Positions 1-5,452 of a stretch of DNA of 9,483 nt are shown in pieces. The stretch is from Sphingopyxis sp. (lineage in GTDB: Bacteria > Pseudomonadota > Alphaproteobacteria > Sphingomonadales > Sphingomonadaceae). Position 1 is the first letter of the stretch. Each line of letters begins with the position of its first letter. The stretch is taken from positions 1-9,483 of the forward strand of contig JAHCKJ010000067.1 in assembly GCA_026125835.1 (NCBI GenBank). Reading direction: 5' to 3'. The notes below the pieces were generated by a model. That model saw only the letters and a list, made by a program, of their open reading frames with translations. It was not told the origin of the DNA and ran no database searches. Both the position numbers and the translations under genes were made by a program.

Positions 1-775
1 CGGTGGTGATGACGATGTCCTGCTTGGCGATGTGCGATGATACCAGTTCGGCCTGCGCCGCCTTGTACTCGTCCGACATTTCGGTGGCATAGCCGCCCGC
101 ACCCTCGCCCTCGATCCCCGCGACGCTCTCGACGAAGATCGGCTTGGCGCCGAGGCTGAGGATCTGTTCCTTGGTCGCAGCGCGCACGTCGGTTGCGCTC
201 ACCTGCGCGCCAAGGCGCCGTGCGGTGGCGATCGCCTGCAAGCCCGCAACGCCGACGCCCATGATGAACGCCTTGGCGGCGCTGACGGTGCCCGCGGCGG
301 TCATCATCATCGGAAAGGCGCGGCCATAGGCGTTCGCCGCCATCAGCACCGCCTTGTAGCCCGCCAGATTCGCCTGGCTCGACAAAATGTCCATCGACTG
401 TGCGCGCGTGATGCGCGGCATGAACTCCATCGCCAGCGCTTCGAGCCCCAGCTTCGCATATTCGTCGACCCGCGCGCGTTCGCCGAAGGGATTGAGCCCC
501 GCCGCAAGCCAGGCGCCGTCGGCAAAGCCTTTGAGGCTGGCGGGGTCCGGCCCCTGGATGCCGAGGATGATATTTGCGCCCTTCAGCGTCGCGGCGCGAT
601 CGCCGACACTCGCGCCCGCCGCGGCATAGTCGGCATCGGCAACCGACGCTGCCTCCCCAGCCCCCGATTCAACGGCAACTTCGGCGCCCAATCCAATGAA
701 TTTCTTCACGGTTTCGGGGGTCGCGGCGACGCGGGTCTCGCCGGGGGCGAGCTCCCTCAGGACGGCAACGCGCAT
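1..775 (-). CDS. pntAA: NAD(P) transhydrogenase alpha subunit part 1, 3' end outside window
   Basis: This is the NAD(H)-binding (domain I) subunit of the membrane proton-translocating transhydrogenase, which transfers hydride between NADH and NADP+ using the proton gradient. The window holds the first 258 codons; the C-terminal part lies beyond the left edge. The protein begins MRVAVLRELAPGETRVA, typical of the alanine dehydrogenase/PNT N-terminal domain. The PNT signature TRAQSMDILSSQANLAGY lies near residues 123-140. The Rossmann nucleotide loop GVGVAGLQA is at about 173-181, followed by the acidic ribose-binding end TDVR at 195-198. No membrane segment is visible, as expected for the split alpha-1 subunit of alphaproteobacteria, which is about 370-380 residues long. 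The ATG at 775 lies 10 bases after the stop of the upstream small gene, so the two are probably cotranscribed; the ribosome-binding site is weak. pntAB and pntB would be expected past the left edge, but that is inference. Confidence 0.93.
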   Translation of the reverse strand, partial: MRVAVLRELAPGETRVAATPETVKKFIGLGAEVAVESGAGEAASVADADYAAAGASVGDRAATLKGANIILGIQGPDPASLKGFADGAWLAAGLNPFGERARVDEYAKLGLEALAMEFMPRITRAQSMDILSSQANLAGYKAVLMAANAYGRAFPMMMTAAGTVSAAKAFIMGVGVAGLQAIATARRLGAQVSATDVRAATKEQILSLGAKPIFVESVAGIEGEGAGGYATEMSDEYKAAQAELVSSHIAKQDIVITT

Positions 776-785
776 ATCGTCCGGG

Positions 786-908
786 TCAGGACGCGATGAG
801 GAGAACGACGAAGACGGTCACGATCGCGGTGATGATCGATCCGACTTTCAGCAGGCTCAGGAAACCCGAATAGGTTTCGTTGGCCGCCTTCATTTCCTGT
901 TCCGCCAT
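786..908 (-). CDS. aa3-type cytochrome c oxidase subunit IV (40 aa)
   Basis: This is a small gene encoding 40 residues: a short polar N-terminus (MAEQEMKAANETYSGF) and one hydrophobic segment, roughly residues 17-39, ending at the C-terminus. The layout and the TYSGF motif before the helix match the short subunit IV of bacterial aa3 cytochrome oxidase (Pfam COX4_pro_2; Paracoccus subunit IV is about 49 residues). That subunit is a single-helix inner-membrane protein bound to the oxidase, and its role is thought to be accessory. The start at 908 has a strong ribosome-binding site, GGGGAAAGAG, a few bases upstream. It ends in TGA 10 bases before pntAA. The pairing of an oxidase subunit with transhydrogenase puts two membrane energy-coupling functions under one promoter, away from the main cox operon. 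Confidence 0.85.
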   Translation of the reverse strand: MAEQEMKAANETYSGFLSLLKVGSIITAIVTVFVVLLIAS

Positions 909-1149
909 GGCTCTTTCCCCTTCAGCCGCCGTTCCGGTCGCCGGACACGCCGTGCCCGGCCAGAATCGGCCTTCGCGCCGGTCTTAGCCACGCTGTTGCC
1001 CATGCTCAAGTGGCGCTTTGGGCAGCGGGCGCGCGCCGACGCAAATATCGGGCGCCCTTAATCGCCCTTTTACCGGTGTGGGCTACATCACTGCGATTGA
1101 GCGGGTAAACCGGCACCACGGCGCCGAACCAGGGACAGATTCGAAAAGC
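909..1149. promoter_or_regulatory. Divergent intergenic region between coxIV-pntAA and the AAA+ regulator
   Basis: These 241 bases separate two divergent transcription units and must carry at least the minus-strand coxIV-pntAA promoter, and probably the regulator promoter. I could not fix convincing -35/-10 boxes on either strand. Two GANTC sites occur here (GAATC at 963-967 and GATTC at 1138-1142). They are two of only six in the window outside the ccrM upstream region. The second lies 8 bases before the regulator's chosen start codon. No convincing hairpin or extra small gene was seen. Confidence 0.5.
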
Positions 1150-2577
1150 ATGGCAAGCACGCGCGACACGCGAACGGTGATGATCGTCGACAGCGAACCG
1201 GCACAGCAGCGCTTTTTGTCGGCGCTGGTGTCGCGCGGCGGCTGGCGCAGCATCATTGCCGACGACACCGACACCGCGCTCGCCAAGCTCGGCACCCAGG
1301 ATGGCATGGCGCTCGACGCCGTGCTCGTCGATCAAGGCGCGCCGGGTCTCGCCATGGCCGAATTTGTCGCCGAGCTGCGCCGCTGGCGCCCCGCGCTGCC
1401 GCTGATCGTTATCACCATGCGCAACGGGGTCGAGGTCGCGGTCGCCGCCATGCGCGCCGGAGCCAGCGACTTCGTGCAAAAGCCGATCGCGCCCGACCGC
1501 CTGCTTGAAGCGCTCGACCGCGCCGCCGCGACCGGCGGCCCGCAGGGCGAACTGCGTCCCCTGACCGAGAAACTCCGCGCCCCGCTGGCCTTCGAGGAAA
1601 TTATCGGTTCCAGCCCCAATTTCCGCAGCGCACTGGCCATCGCGGCCAAGGCCGCCCGCGCCCGCGTACCCGTCATGATCAACGGCCGGCCCGGAACCGG
1701 CAAGGAAGTCTTCGCCCGCGCAATCCACAGCGCCAGCCCCCGCGCGCGCGGCGCGCTGGTGATGGTCGATTGTTCGGCGGTTTCGCCCGGACTGATCGGG
1801 TCGGGACTGTTCGGCCATGAACGCGGCGCCTTTGCGGGCGCTTTCGACCGCCAGGTCGGGCGCCTCGTGCAGGCCGACGGCGGCAGCATCATCATCGACC
1901 ATGTCGAATGTATTCCGCTCGAAACGCAGGCAAAGCTGGTCGAATTCCTGAACACGGGCGAAGTGCAGATGATCGGGGGGACGATCCGCCAAAGCGTCGA
2001 CGTGCGCATCATCGCGACCAGCGCCAGCCCGCTCGACAAGCTCATAGAGGCGGGACATTTTCGCGAAGACCTGTTCTACGCGCTGTCGAGCGCCCAATTC
2101 ACCCTGCCCTCGCTCAGCGAACGCCGCGGCGACGTCGGTCCGCTCGCGCGCCATCTGCTCGCCCGCATCGGCGGCCTGCCGGGCATGGGACCGATCGGGA
2201 TCACCGACGATGCGCTGCGCCTGCTTGCCGCCTATGCCTGGCCCGGCAATGTCCGCCAGTTGCAGGACGTGCTTTTCCGCGCCGCGGTCGAAAGCAAGAC
2301 CGATGTCCTCACCAGCGCCGATTTCCGCGCCATCGAAGCCACGCTCGGTGGCGGCGTGAGCGACGGCGACGTTGCGATCAATGGCGAAGCGATCGGGGTC
2401 ACGCTCTACCTTCCCGACGGCAATCTCCGTCCGCTCGAAGAAATCGAGGCCGACGTCATCCGCCTGGCCATCGGCCATTACCGCGGCCGGATGAGCGAAG
2501 TCGCCCGCCGCCTCGGCATCGGTCGTTCGACGCTCTATCGCAAACTCAGCGATCTCGGGATCGACACGGCGGCCTGA
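1150..2577 (+). CDS. NtrC-type response regulator with degenerate sigma-54 activator motifs
   Basis: This 475-residue transcription regulator has three domains. (1) A receiver domain, about residues 8-125, with phosphoacceptor Asp61 (VLVD), a conserved Thr in IVIT near 89, and Lys111 in the QKP motif. The usual acidic pair near the N-terminus is VDSE rather than VDDD/E. (2) An AAA+ domain, about 148-380, with Walker A GRPGTGKE at 179-186, arginine-finger motif FREDL near 304, and sensor II WPGNVRQL at 364-371. (3) A Fis-type helix-turn-helix, about 436-470, with the motif MSEVARRLGIGRSTLYRKL. Two key motifs are altered: the sigma-54 contact loop is GAFAGA (226-231) instead of GAFTGA, and Walker B reads IIIDH (247-251) with His where catalytic Glu is usual. 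It may therefore act without sigma-54 or without strong ATP hydrolysis (inference). The ATG at 1150 begins the receiver fold directly; an upstream in-frame ATG at 1018 would add 44 residues of non-domain sequence. No histidine kinase gene lies next to it. Confidence 0.88.
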   Translation: MASTRDTRTVMIVDSEPAQQRFLSALVSRGGWRSIIADDTDTALAKLGTQDGMALDAVLVDQGAPGLAMAEFVAELRRWRPALPLIVITMRNGVEVAVAAMRAGASDFVQKPIAPDRLLEALDRAAATGGPQGELRPLTEKLRAPLAFEEIIGSSPNFRSALAIAAKAARARVPVMINGRPGTGKEVFARAIHSASPRARGALVMVDCSAVSPGLIGSGLFGHERGAFAGAFDRQVGRLVQADGGSIIIDHVECIPLETQAKLVEFLNTGEVQMIGGTIRQSVDVRIIATSASPLDKLIEAGHFREDLFYALSSAQFTLPSLSERRGDVGPLARHLLARIGGLPGMGPIGITDDALRLLAAYAWPGNVRQLQDVLFRAAVESKTDVLTSADFRAIEATLGGGVSDGDVAINGEAIGVTLYLPDGNLRPLEEIEADVIRLAIGHYRGRMSEVARRLGIGRSTLYRKLSDLGIDTAA

Positions 2578-2600
2578 CGCTATCCTTCCAGCCGGTCGTC

Positions 2601-2670
2601 ATCCCGGCGAAGGCCGGGATCTCGACCTCTCATAATGATCCACCGGCGAGGTCCCGGCCTTCGCCGGGAT
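2601..2670. repeat. Paired inverted palindromes (REP/BIME-like)
   Basis: Two short palindromes face each other. The first (2601-2620) has arms ATCCCGGC and GCCGGGAT around a GAAG loop. The second (2652-2669/2670) has arms TCCCGGC and GCCGGGA around CTTC. The second is the reverse complement of the first, with about 31 bases between them, so the whole can also fold as one large cruciform. It sits between the convergent ends of the regulator gene and folP (2578-2692), where it could end or stabilise both transcripts. No U-tract follows, so a classic intrinsic terminator is not supported. The layout matches the pair at 3843-3912. Confidence 0.8.
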
Positions 2671-2692
2671 GGCGATATGAACTGACAACTGG

Positions 2693-3823
2693 CTAAGTCG
2701 TCAACGCCGCATCCCTCAAACCGCGCCACATGCGCAGCGCCTGCCGGTTCTCGGCAATGTCATGCACGCGCAGCAGCTGCGCGCCTTGCGCCGCCGCCTG
2801 GTAATGCAGCGCGACCGTGCCGCCGAGCCGCTGGTCGGCGGGTGCCTCGTTATCCAATGCCCCGATCATGCGCTTGCGGCTCGCCCCGAACAGGATCGGG
2901 CAGCCGAGCGTGTGGAACAGCGCGAGCCCGTTGATCAGCGCCAGATTGTCGGCGACCCCCTTGCCGAAGCCCAGCCCCGGATCGACGATGATCTTCGCGG
3001 GGTCGATCCCCGCCGCGACACATGCGGCCATCCGCTCGGCGAGCATGTCGTACACGTCGAACAGGACATGCGCGTAATCGCCGCCGGCGTGCGGATCGCT
3101 CTTGGCCGACGGCGCGTGCATCAGCACCACCGGGCAGCCCGCGCCCGCGACGACCTCCATCGCGCGGTCGTCATAACGCAGCGCCGACACGTCGTTGACG
3201 ATCCGCGCCCCGGCGGCGAGCGCCGCCTCCATCACCGCGGCCTTGCGGGTGTCGATCGACACCGCGGCGCCGCCGTTCGCCAGCGTCGAAACAACGCCCT
3301 CGACGCGTTTGATCTCGTCGCCGTCCCAGACCGGCGGCGCGCCGGGCCGGGTCGATTCGCCGCCGACGTCGATGATCGCCGCCCCCGCGCTCGCCATGGC
3401 AAAGCCCGCGTCGGCGGCCGCGACCGCATCGACATGCTTGCCGCCGTCCGAAAAACTGTCGGGGGTGACGTTGAGGATGCCCATCAGCTGCGGCTCGTTC
3501 AACCGCACTATGCGCTCACCGAGTTGCAAAGCCCCGCGCGGTCGCACCACCCCGGCGCACTGCGACGTCGCCGCTTGCGCCAAAGCATCGGGCATCGCAG
3601 CGATCCAGTCAGCCCACTCGGCCACCGTCACCACCGCCGCCTTGACGCTGGCGCCTTCGCGCAAGCTGATGTGCCAGGCGGCGAACCAGACCATCGTGTC
3701 GGCGATCCGCAGGCAAATGTCGTCCAGCTCGTGCGGGCGATCGACGAAGCACGTCGGGCGGCAATAGATTTTTGCGGTGGCGGATGCGGTGCCGAGGTCG
3801 GGTTTGGTTAGCGGTTGGAACAT
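2693..3823 (-). CDS. folP: Dihydropteroate synthase with N-terminal extension
   Basis: The enzyme joins 6-hydroxymethyl-7,8-dihydropterin diphosphate to p-aminobenzoate to make dihydropteroate in folate synthesis, and is the sulfonamide target. It is cytoplasmic. Family motifs appear in order: MGILNVTPDSFSDGG (114-128), DVGGESTRPGA (152-162), SIDTRK (189-194), NDVSA (210-214), DPGLGFGK (281-288), GASRKRMIG (313-321) and RVHD near 352-355. The protein is 376 residues, against about 270-290 for the usual enzyme. The extra length is a segment of about 105 residues before the catalytic barrel, with a Cys/Trp-containing stretch (IYCRPTCF at 19-26). The start at 3823 has purine-rich AGGGAATAGG just upstream and no better internal start. 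It follows ccrM on the same strand with a 98-base gap holding a paired palindrome, so cotranscription is possible but unproven. The 3' end meets the convergent regulator. Confidence 0.95.
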   Translation of the reverse strand: MFQPLTKPDLGTASATAKIYCRPTCFVDRPHELDDICLRIADTMVWFAAWHISLREGASVKAAVVTVAEWADWIAAMPDALAQAATSQCAGVVRPRGALQLGERIVRLNEPQLMGILNVTPDSFSDGGKHVDAVAAADAGFAMASAGAAIIDVGGESTRPGAPPVWDGDEIKRVEGVVSTLANGGAAVSIDTRKAAVMEAALAAGARIVNDVSALRYDDRAMEVVAGAGCPVVLMHAPSAKSDPHAGGDYAHVLFDVYDMLAERMAACVAAGIDPAKIIVDPGLGFGKGVADNLALINGLALFHTLGCPILFGASRKRMIGALDNEAPADQRLGGTVALHYQAAAQGAQLLRVHDIAENRQALRMWRGLRDAALTT

Positions 3824-3842
3824 GCCTATTCCCTACTTCGTC

Positions 3843-3912
3843 GCCCCCGCGAAGGCGGGGGCCGTCGTCGGCCTTGCGCGACCCTGCCAGCGGCCCCCGT
3901 CTTCGCGGGGGC
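3843..3912. repeat. Paired inverted palindromes (REP/BIME-like), second copy
   Basis: The first palindrome is 3843-3862: arms GCCCCCGC and GCGGGGGC around a GAAG loop. The second is 3893-3912: arms GCCCCCGT and GCGGGGGC around CTTC, with one G-T wobble pair. The two are near-perfect reverse complements about 30 bases apart. The architecture equals that at 2601-2670 (same GAAG/CTTC loops, same total length of 70) although the stem bases differ. It fills the ccrM-folP gap and ends 10 bases from the ccrM stop, so it may protect the ccrM transcript end or reduce read-through into folP. Confidence 0.8.
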
Positions 3913-3921
3913 GACGCGACA

Positions 3922-5061
3922 TTACGCCTCGTTCGCCAGCAACCAATCCTGCCGCACCGCATCGATCACGCGCAATTCCTTGCCATTGTCGACATGCCAG
4001 AAGGTCCAGCCGTTGCAGCTCGGCGCGCCCTGCACCGCCGCGCCGACCTTGTGGATCGAACCCACAGGCTGGCCTTCGCAATCGAGCGACCCATCGACAC
4101 GCACCTTCGCCTTCCAGCGCCGCTTCGCATCGGTCAGCACCGATCCCGGCGCGATCAGCCCGCCCTCGACCAACGTCCCGAAAGCGACCCGCGTCGCAGC
4201 TTTGGGCGCCATCATCGTCCTGACTGCGCTTTCGTCGAGCGGCAGCGCCATCTCGATCCGCTCCTTCGCCGCGGCGATATAATCATCCTCGCGCTCGATC
4301 CCGATGAAATGCCGCCCCAGCCGCTTCGCCACCGCGCCGGTGGTGCCGGTGCCGAAAAACGGGTCGAGGATCACGTCGCCGGGGTTCGAACAAGCGAGCA
4401 GGATGCGATAGAGTAGCGCCTCAGGCTTCTGCGTCGGATGCACTTTCGTGCCACCCTTTTTCAGCCGCTCCGGACCGCCGCAGATCGGGATCAGCCAGTC
4501 GCTCCGCATCTGCAATTCGTCGTTCAGCGTCTTCATCGCGCGATAATTGAAGGTGTAGCGCGCCTTTTCGCCCATCGACGCCCAGATCAAAGTCTCATGC
4601 GCGTTGGTGAAGCGGGTGCCCTTGAAATTGGGCATCGGGTTCGCCTTGCGCCACACGATGTCGTTGAGGATCCAATAGCCCTGGTCCTGCAGCGCCGCGC
4701 CGACGCGGAAGATGTTGTGATAGCTGCCGATCACCCAGATGCTGCCGCCGGGTTTCAGGATGCGCTTCGCTTCCTTCAGCCATGCATGGGTGAAACGGTC
4801 ATAGGTCGCAAGGCTGTCAAACTTGTCCCACTCATCGTTGACCGCATCGACCTGGCTGCCGTCGGGACGATGCAGGTCACCGCCAAGCTGAAGGTTGTAG
4901 GGCGGGTCGGCAAAGATCATGTCAACCGACGCGGCGGGCAGCGAGCGCATCATCTCGATGCAATCGCCCTGCAGGATGCGGTCGAGCGGCAAGTCGACGG
5001 GCGCGATTTTGGCCGCACGCTGCTTCGCCGCGGGCGCCTTGACCCGTTCCATCACACCCAT
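3922..5061 (-). CDS. ccrM: Cell cycle DNA adenine methyltransferase, GANTC-specific
   Basis: CcrM methylates adenine in GANTC, restoring full methylation after replication and setting cell-cycle transcription in alphaproteobacteria. The order of motifs is that of a beta-class amino-methyltransferase: catalytic ADPPYNLQLGGDL (51-63), the conserved block IWVIGSYHNIFRVG (108-121), PMPNFKGTRF (142-151), HPTQKPEALLYR (208-219), then the AdoMet loop DPFFGTGTTGA (233-243). A C-terminal DNA-binding RAMA-type region (about 285-375) contains GSIHK and APSCNGWTFWH, as in Caulobacter CcrM. The length is 379 residues against 358 in Caulobacter; the extra is an N-terminal tail rich in Lys and Ala. The ATG at 5061 is chosen because AGGGG lies at a good distance upstream; a GTG at 5112 would add 17 residues without support. 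No restriction enzyme gene is adjacent, so it is a solitary methyltransferase. The upstream region is dense in its own target site. Confidence 0.96.
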   Translation of the reverse strand: MGVMERVKAPAAKQRAAKIAPVDLPLDRILQGDCIEMMRSLPAASVDMIFADPPYNLQLGGDLHRPDGSQVDAVNDEWDKFDSLATYDRFTHAWLKEAKRILKPGGSIWVIGSYHNIFRVGAALQDQGYWILNDIVWRKANPMPNFKGTRFTNAHETLIWASMGEKARYTFNYRAMKTLNDELQMRSDWLIPICGGPERLKKGGTKVHPTQKPEALLYRILLACSNPGDVILDPFFGTGTTGAVAKRLGRHFIGIEREDDYIAAAKERIEMALPLDESAVRTMMAPKAATRVAFGTLVEGGLIAPGSVLTDAKRRWKAKVRVDGSLDCEGQPVGSIHKVGAAVQGAPSCNGWTFWHVDNGKELRVIDAVRQDWLLANEA

Positions 5062-5093
5062 GTCCCGCCCCTGCTGCGCATCCAAAGAAGGCC

Positions 5094-5122
5094 TTGATGA
5101 GTCCGGCGACACCCGTCGTCAA
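5094..5122 (-). promoter_or_regulatory. Possible ccrM promoter
   Basis: Reading toward ccrM, TTGACG (5122-5117) is a good -35 match. After 17 bases comes CATCAA (5099-5094), a weak -10 match. This would start transcription about 25 bases before the chosen ATG. The GANTC site at 5099-5103 touches the -10 element, so methylation could affect it. The assignment rests on short motifs only and a promoter further upstream is equally possible. Confidence 0.3.
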
Positions 5123-5155
5123 GTGCAGAAGTCTAGGGATTCCGCGTGACTAACT

Positions 5156-5161
5156 GGTTAA
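5156..5161 (-). promoter_or_regulatory. Possible CtrA half-site TTAACC
   Basis: On the minus strand the sequence reads GTTAACCAGTTAG across 5162-5150, holding the CtrA half-site TTAACC about 95 bases before the ccrM ATG. A second TTA repeat follows, but the spacing is not the full TTAA-N7-TTAA. In Caulobacter, CtrA activates ccrM, so the placement makes sense, but a six-base motif is weak evidence. Confidence 0.3.
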
Positions 5162-5197
5162 CGGGACGAGAACGAAACGAGTCTGACACAGCATATG

Positions 5198-5221
5198 GAG
5201 TCCGCCGCGACTCGCGGACTC
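5198..5221. repeat. Perfect hairpin built from three GANTC sites
   Basis: The arms GAGTCCGC (5198-5205) and GCGGACTC (5214-5221) are exact reverse complements around the 8-base loop CGCGACTC. Each arm contains one GANTC, and the loop contains a third (5209-5213). It lies about 140 bases upstream of the ccrM start. It could be a protein-binding palindrome or a structure whose methylation state changes after replication; the function is not known to me. Confidence 0.65.
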
Positions 5222-5272
5222 AACGGGTGGTGGTGTGGCGGCGAGGACTCAGTGGTGGAAAATAATCGTACT

Positions 5273-5451
5273 ACCCTCCCCCTCGACGGGGGAGGGTTGC
5301 GCAGACTTGGCAGCTTGCTGTCTAGTCGAAGCTGGGAGAGGGTGATTGGTCGCGAAGCGACCGCGAGCCTTCGGCTCGAAACCCCTCATCCAAGTGCGCC
5401 TAGCCAGCAAGCTGGCAAGGCTCCCTATCCTTCTCCCGCAAGGGGAGAAGG
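5273..5451. repeat. Composite palindromic intergenic repeat
   Basis: This stretch between the SDR stop and the ccrM control region holds a chain of inverted repeats. ACCCTCCCCC/GGGGGAGGGT has a 5-base loop (5273-5297). GGTCGC/GCGACC has a GAA loop (5348-5362). CGAGCC/GGCTCG has a TTC loop (5364-5378). CCTTCTCCC/GGGAGAAGG spans 5429-5451. Related words occur in opposite orientation near both ends (GGCAGCTTGCTG at 5310-5321; CAGCAAGCTGGC at 5405-5416), so the whole resembles a long imperfect inverted repeat. It looks like a mobile, noncoding dispersed element, of a kind different from the 70-base pairs elsewhere in the window. The last hairpin lies directly after the SDR stop and may end or protect that transcript, although no U-tract is seen. 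Confidence 0.65.
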
Positions 5452-5452
5452 G

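Larger units (their letters stand above)
5099..5250. promoter_or_regulatory. Cluster of seven GANTC (CcrM) sites upstream of ccrM
   Basis: GANTC occurs at 5099, 5138, 5179, 5198, 5209, 5217 and 5246 (first bases): GAGTC, GATTC, GAGTC, GAGTC, GACTC, GACTC and GACTC. This is seven sites in 152 bases, all between the ccrM start and the repeat at 5273. Elsewhere I found only six in the window (367, 666, 963, 1138, 3354, 9155). In Caulobacter, the ccrM promoter carries GANTC sites, and the regulator GcrA acts at methylated GANTC promoters. A methylation-sensing control region for ccrM is therefore the natural reading. The number of sites here seems unusually high. Confidence 0.75.

Noticed and set aside
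1008..1025. Possible sigma-54 promoter (TGGC...GC-like) before the regulator
   Set aside because: The spacing and the -12 element do not fit the TGGCAC-N5-TTGCA consensus.
1006..2478. 490-codon open frame on the minus strand
   Set aside because: It lies antisense to the AAA+ regulator, whose domains are clear. The translation is a low-complexity Arg/Asp/Gly/Ala mix with no family motif; long antisense frames are common in GC-rich genes.
2762..3811. 349-codon open frame on the plus strand
   Set aside because: It is antisense to folP and is rich in Arg, His and Asp with no recognisable domain.
3922..5061. Restriction-modification system around the methyltransferase
   Set aside because: No endonuclease gene is adjacent, and the protein is a clear CcrM with its C-terminal domain, so it is a solitary housekeeping enzyme.
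5062..5112. Longer CcrM starting at GTG 5112
   Set aside because: The extra 17 residues have no family match, while the ATG at 5061 has a well-placed AGGGG.
5273..5451. CRISPR array
   Set aside because: The repeats are nested palindromes of differing sequence, not identical direct repeats with regular spacers.
5429..5451. Rho-independent terminator after the SDR gene
   Set aside because: The hairpin is good but no run of T follows on the transcribed strand, so only a possible end-protecting role is proposed.
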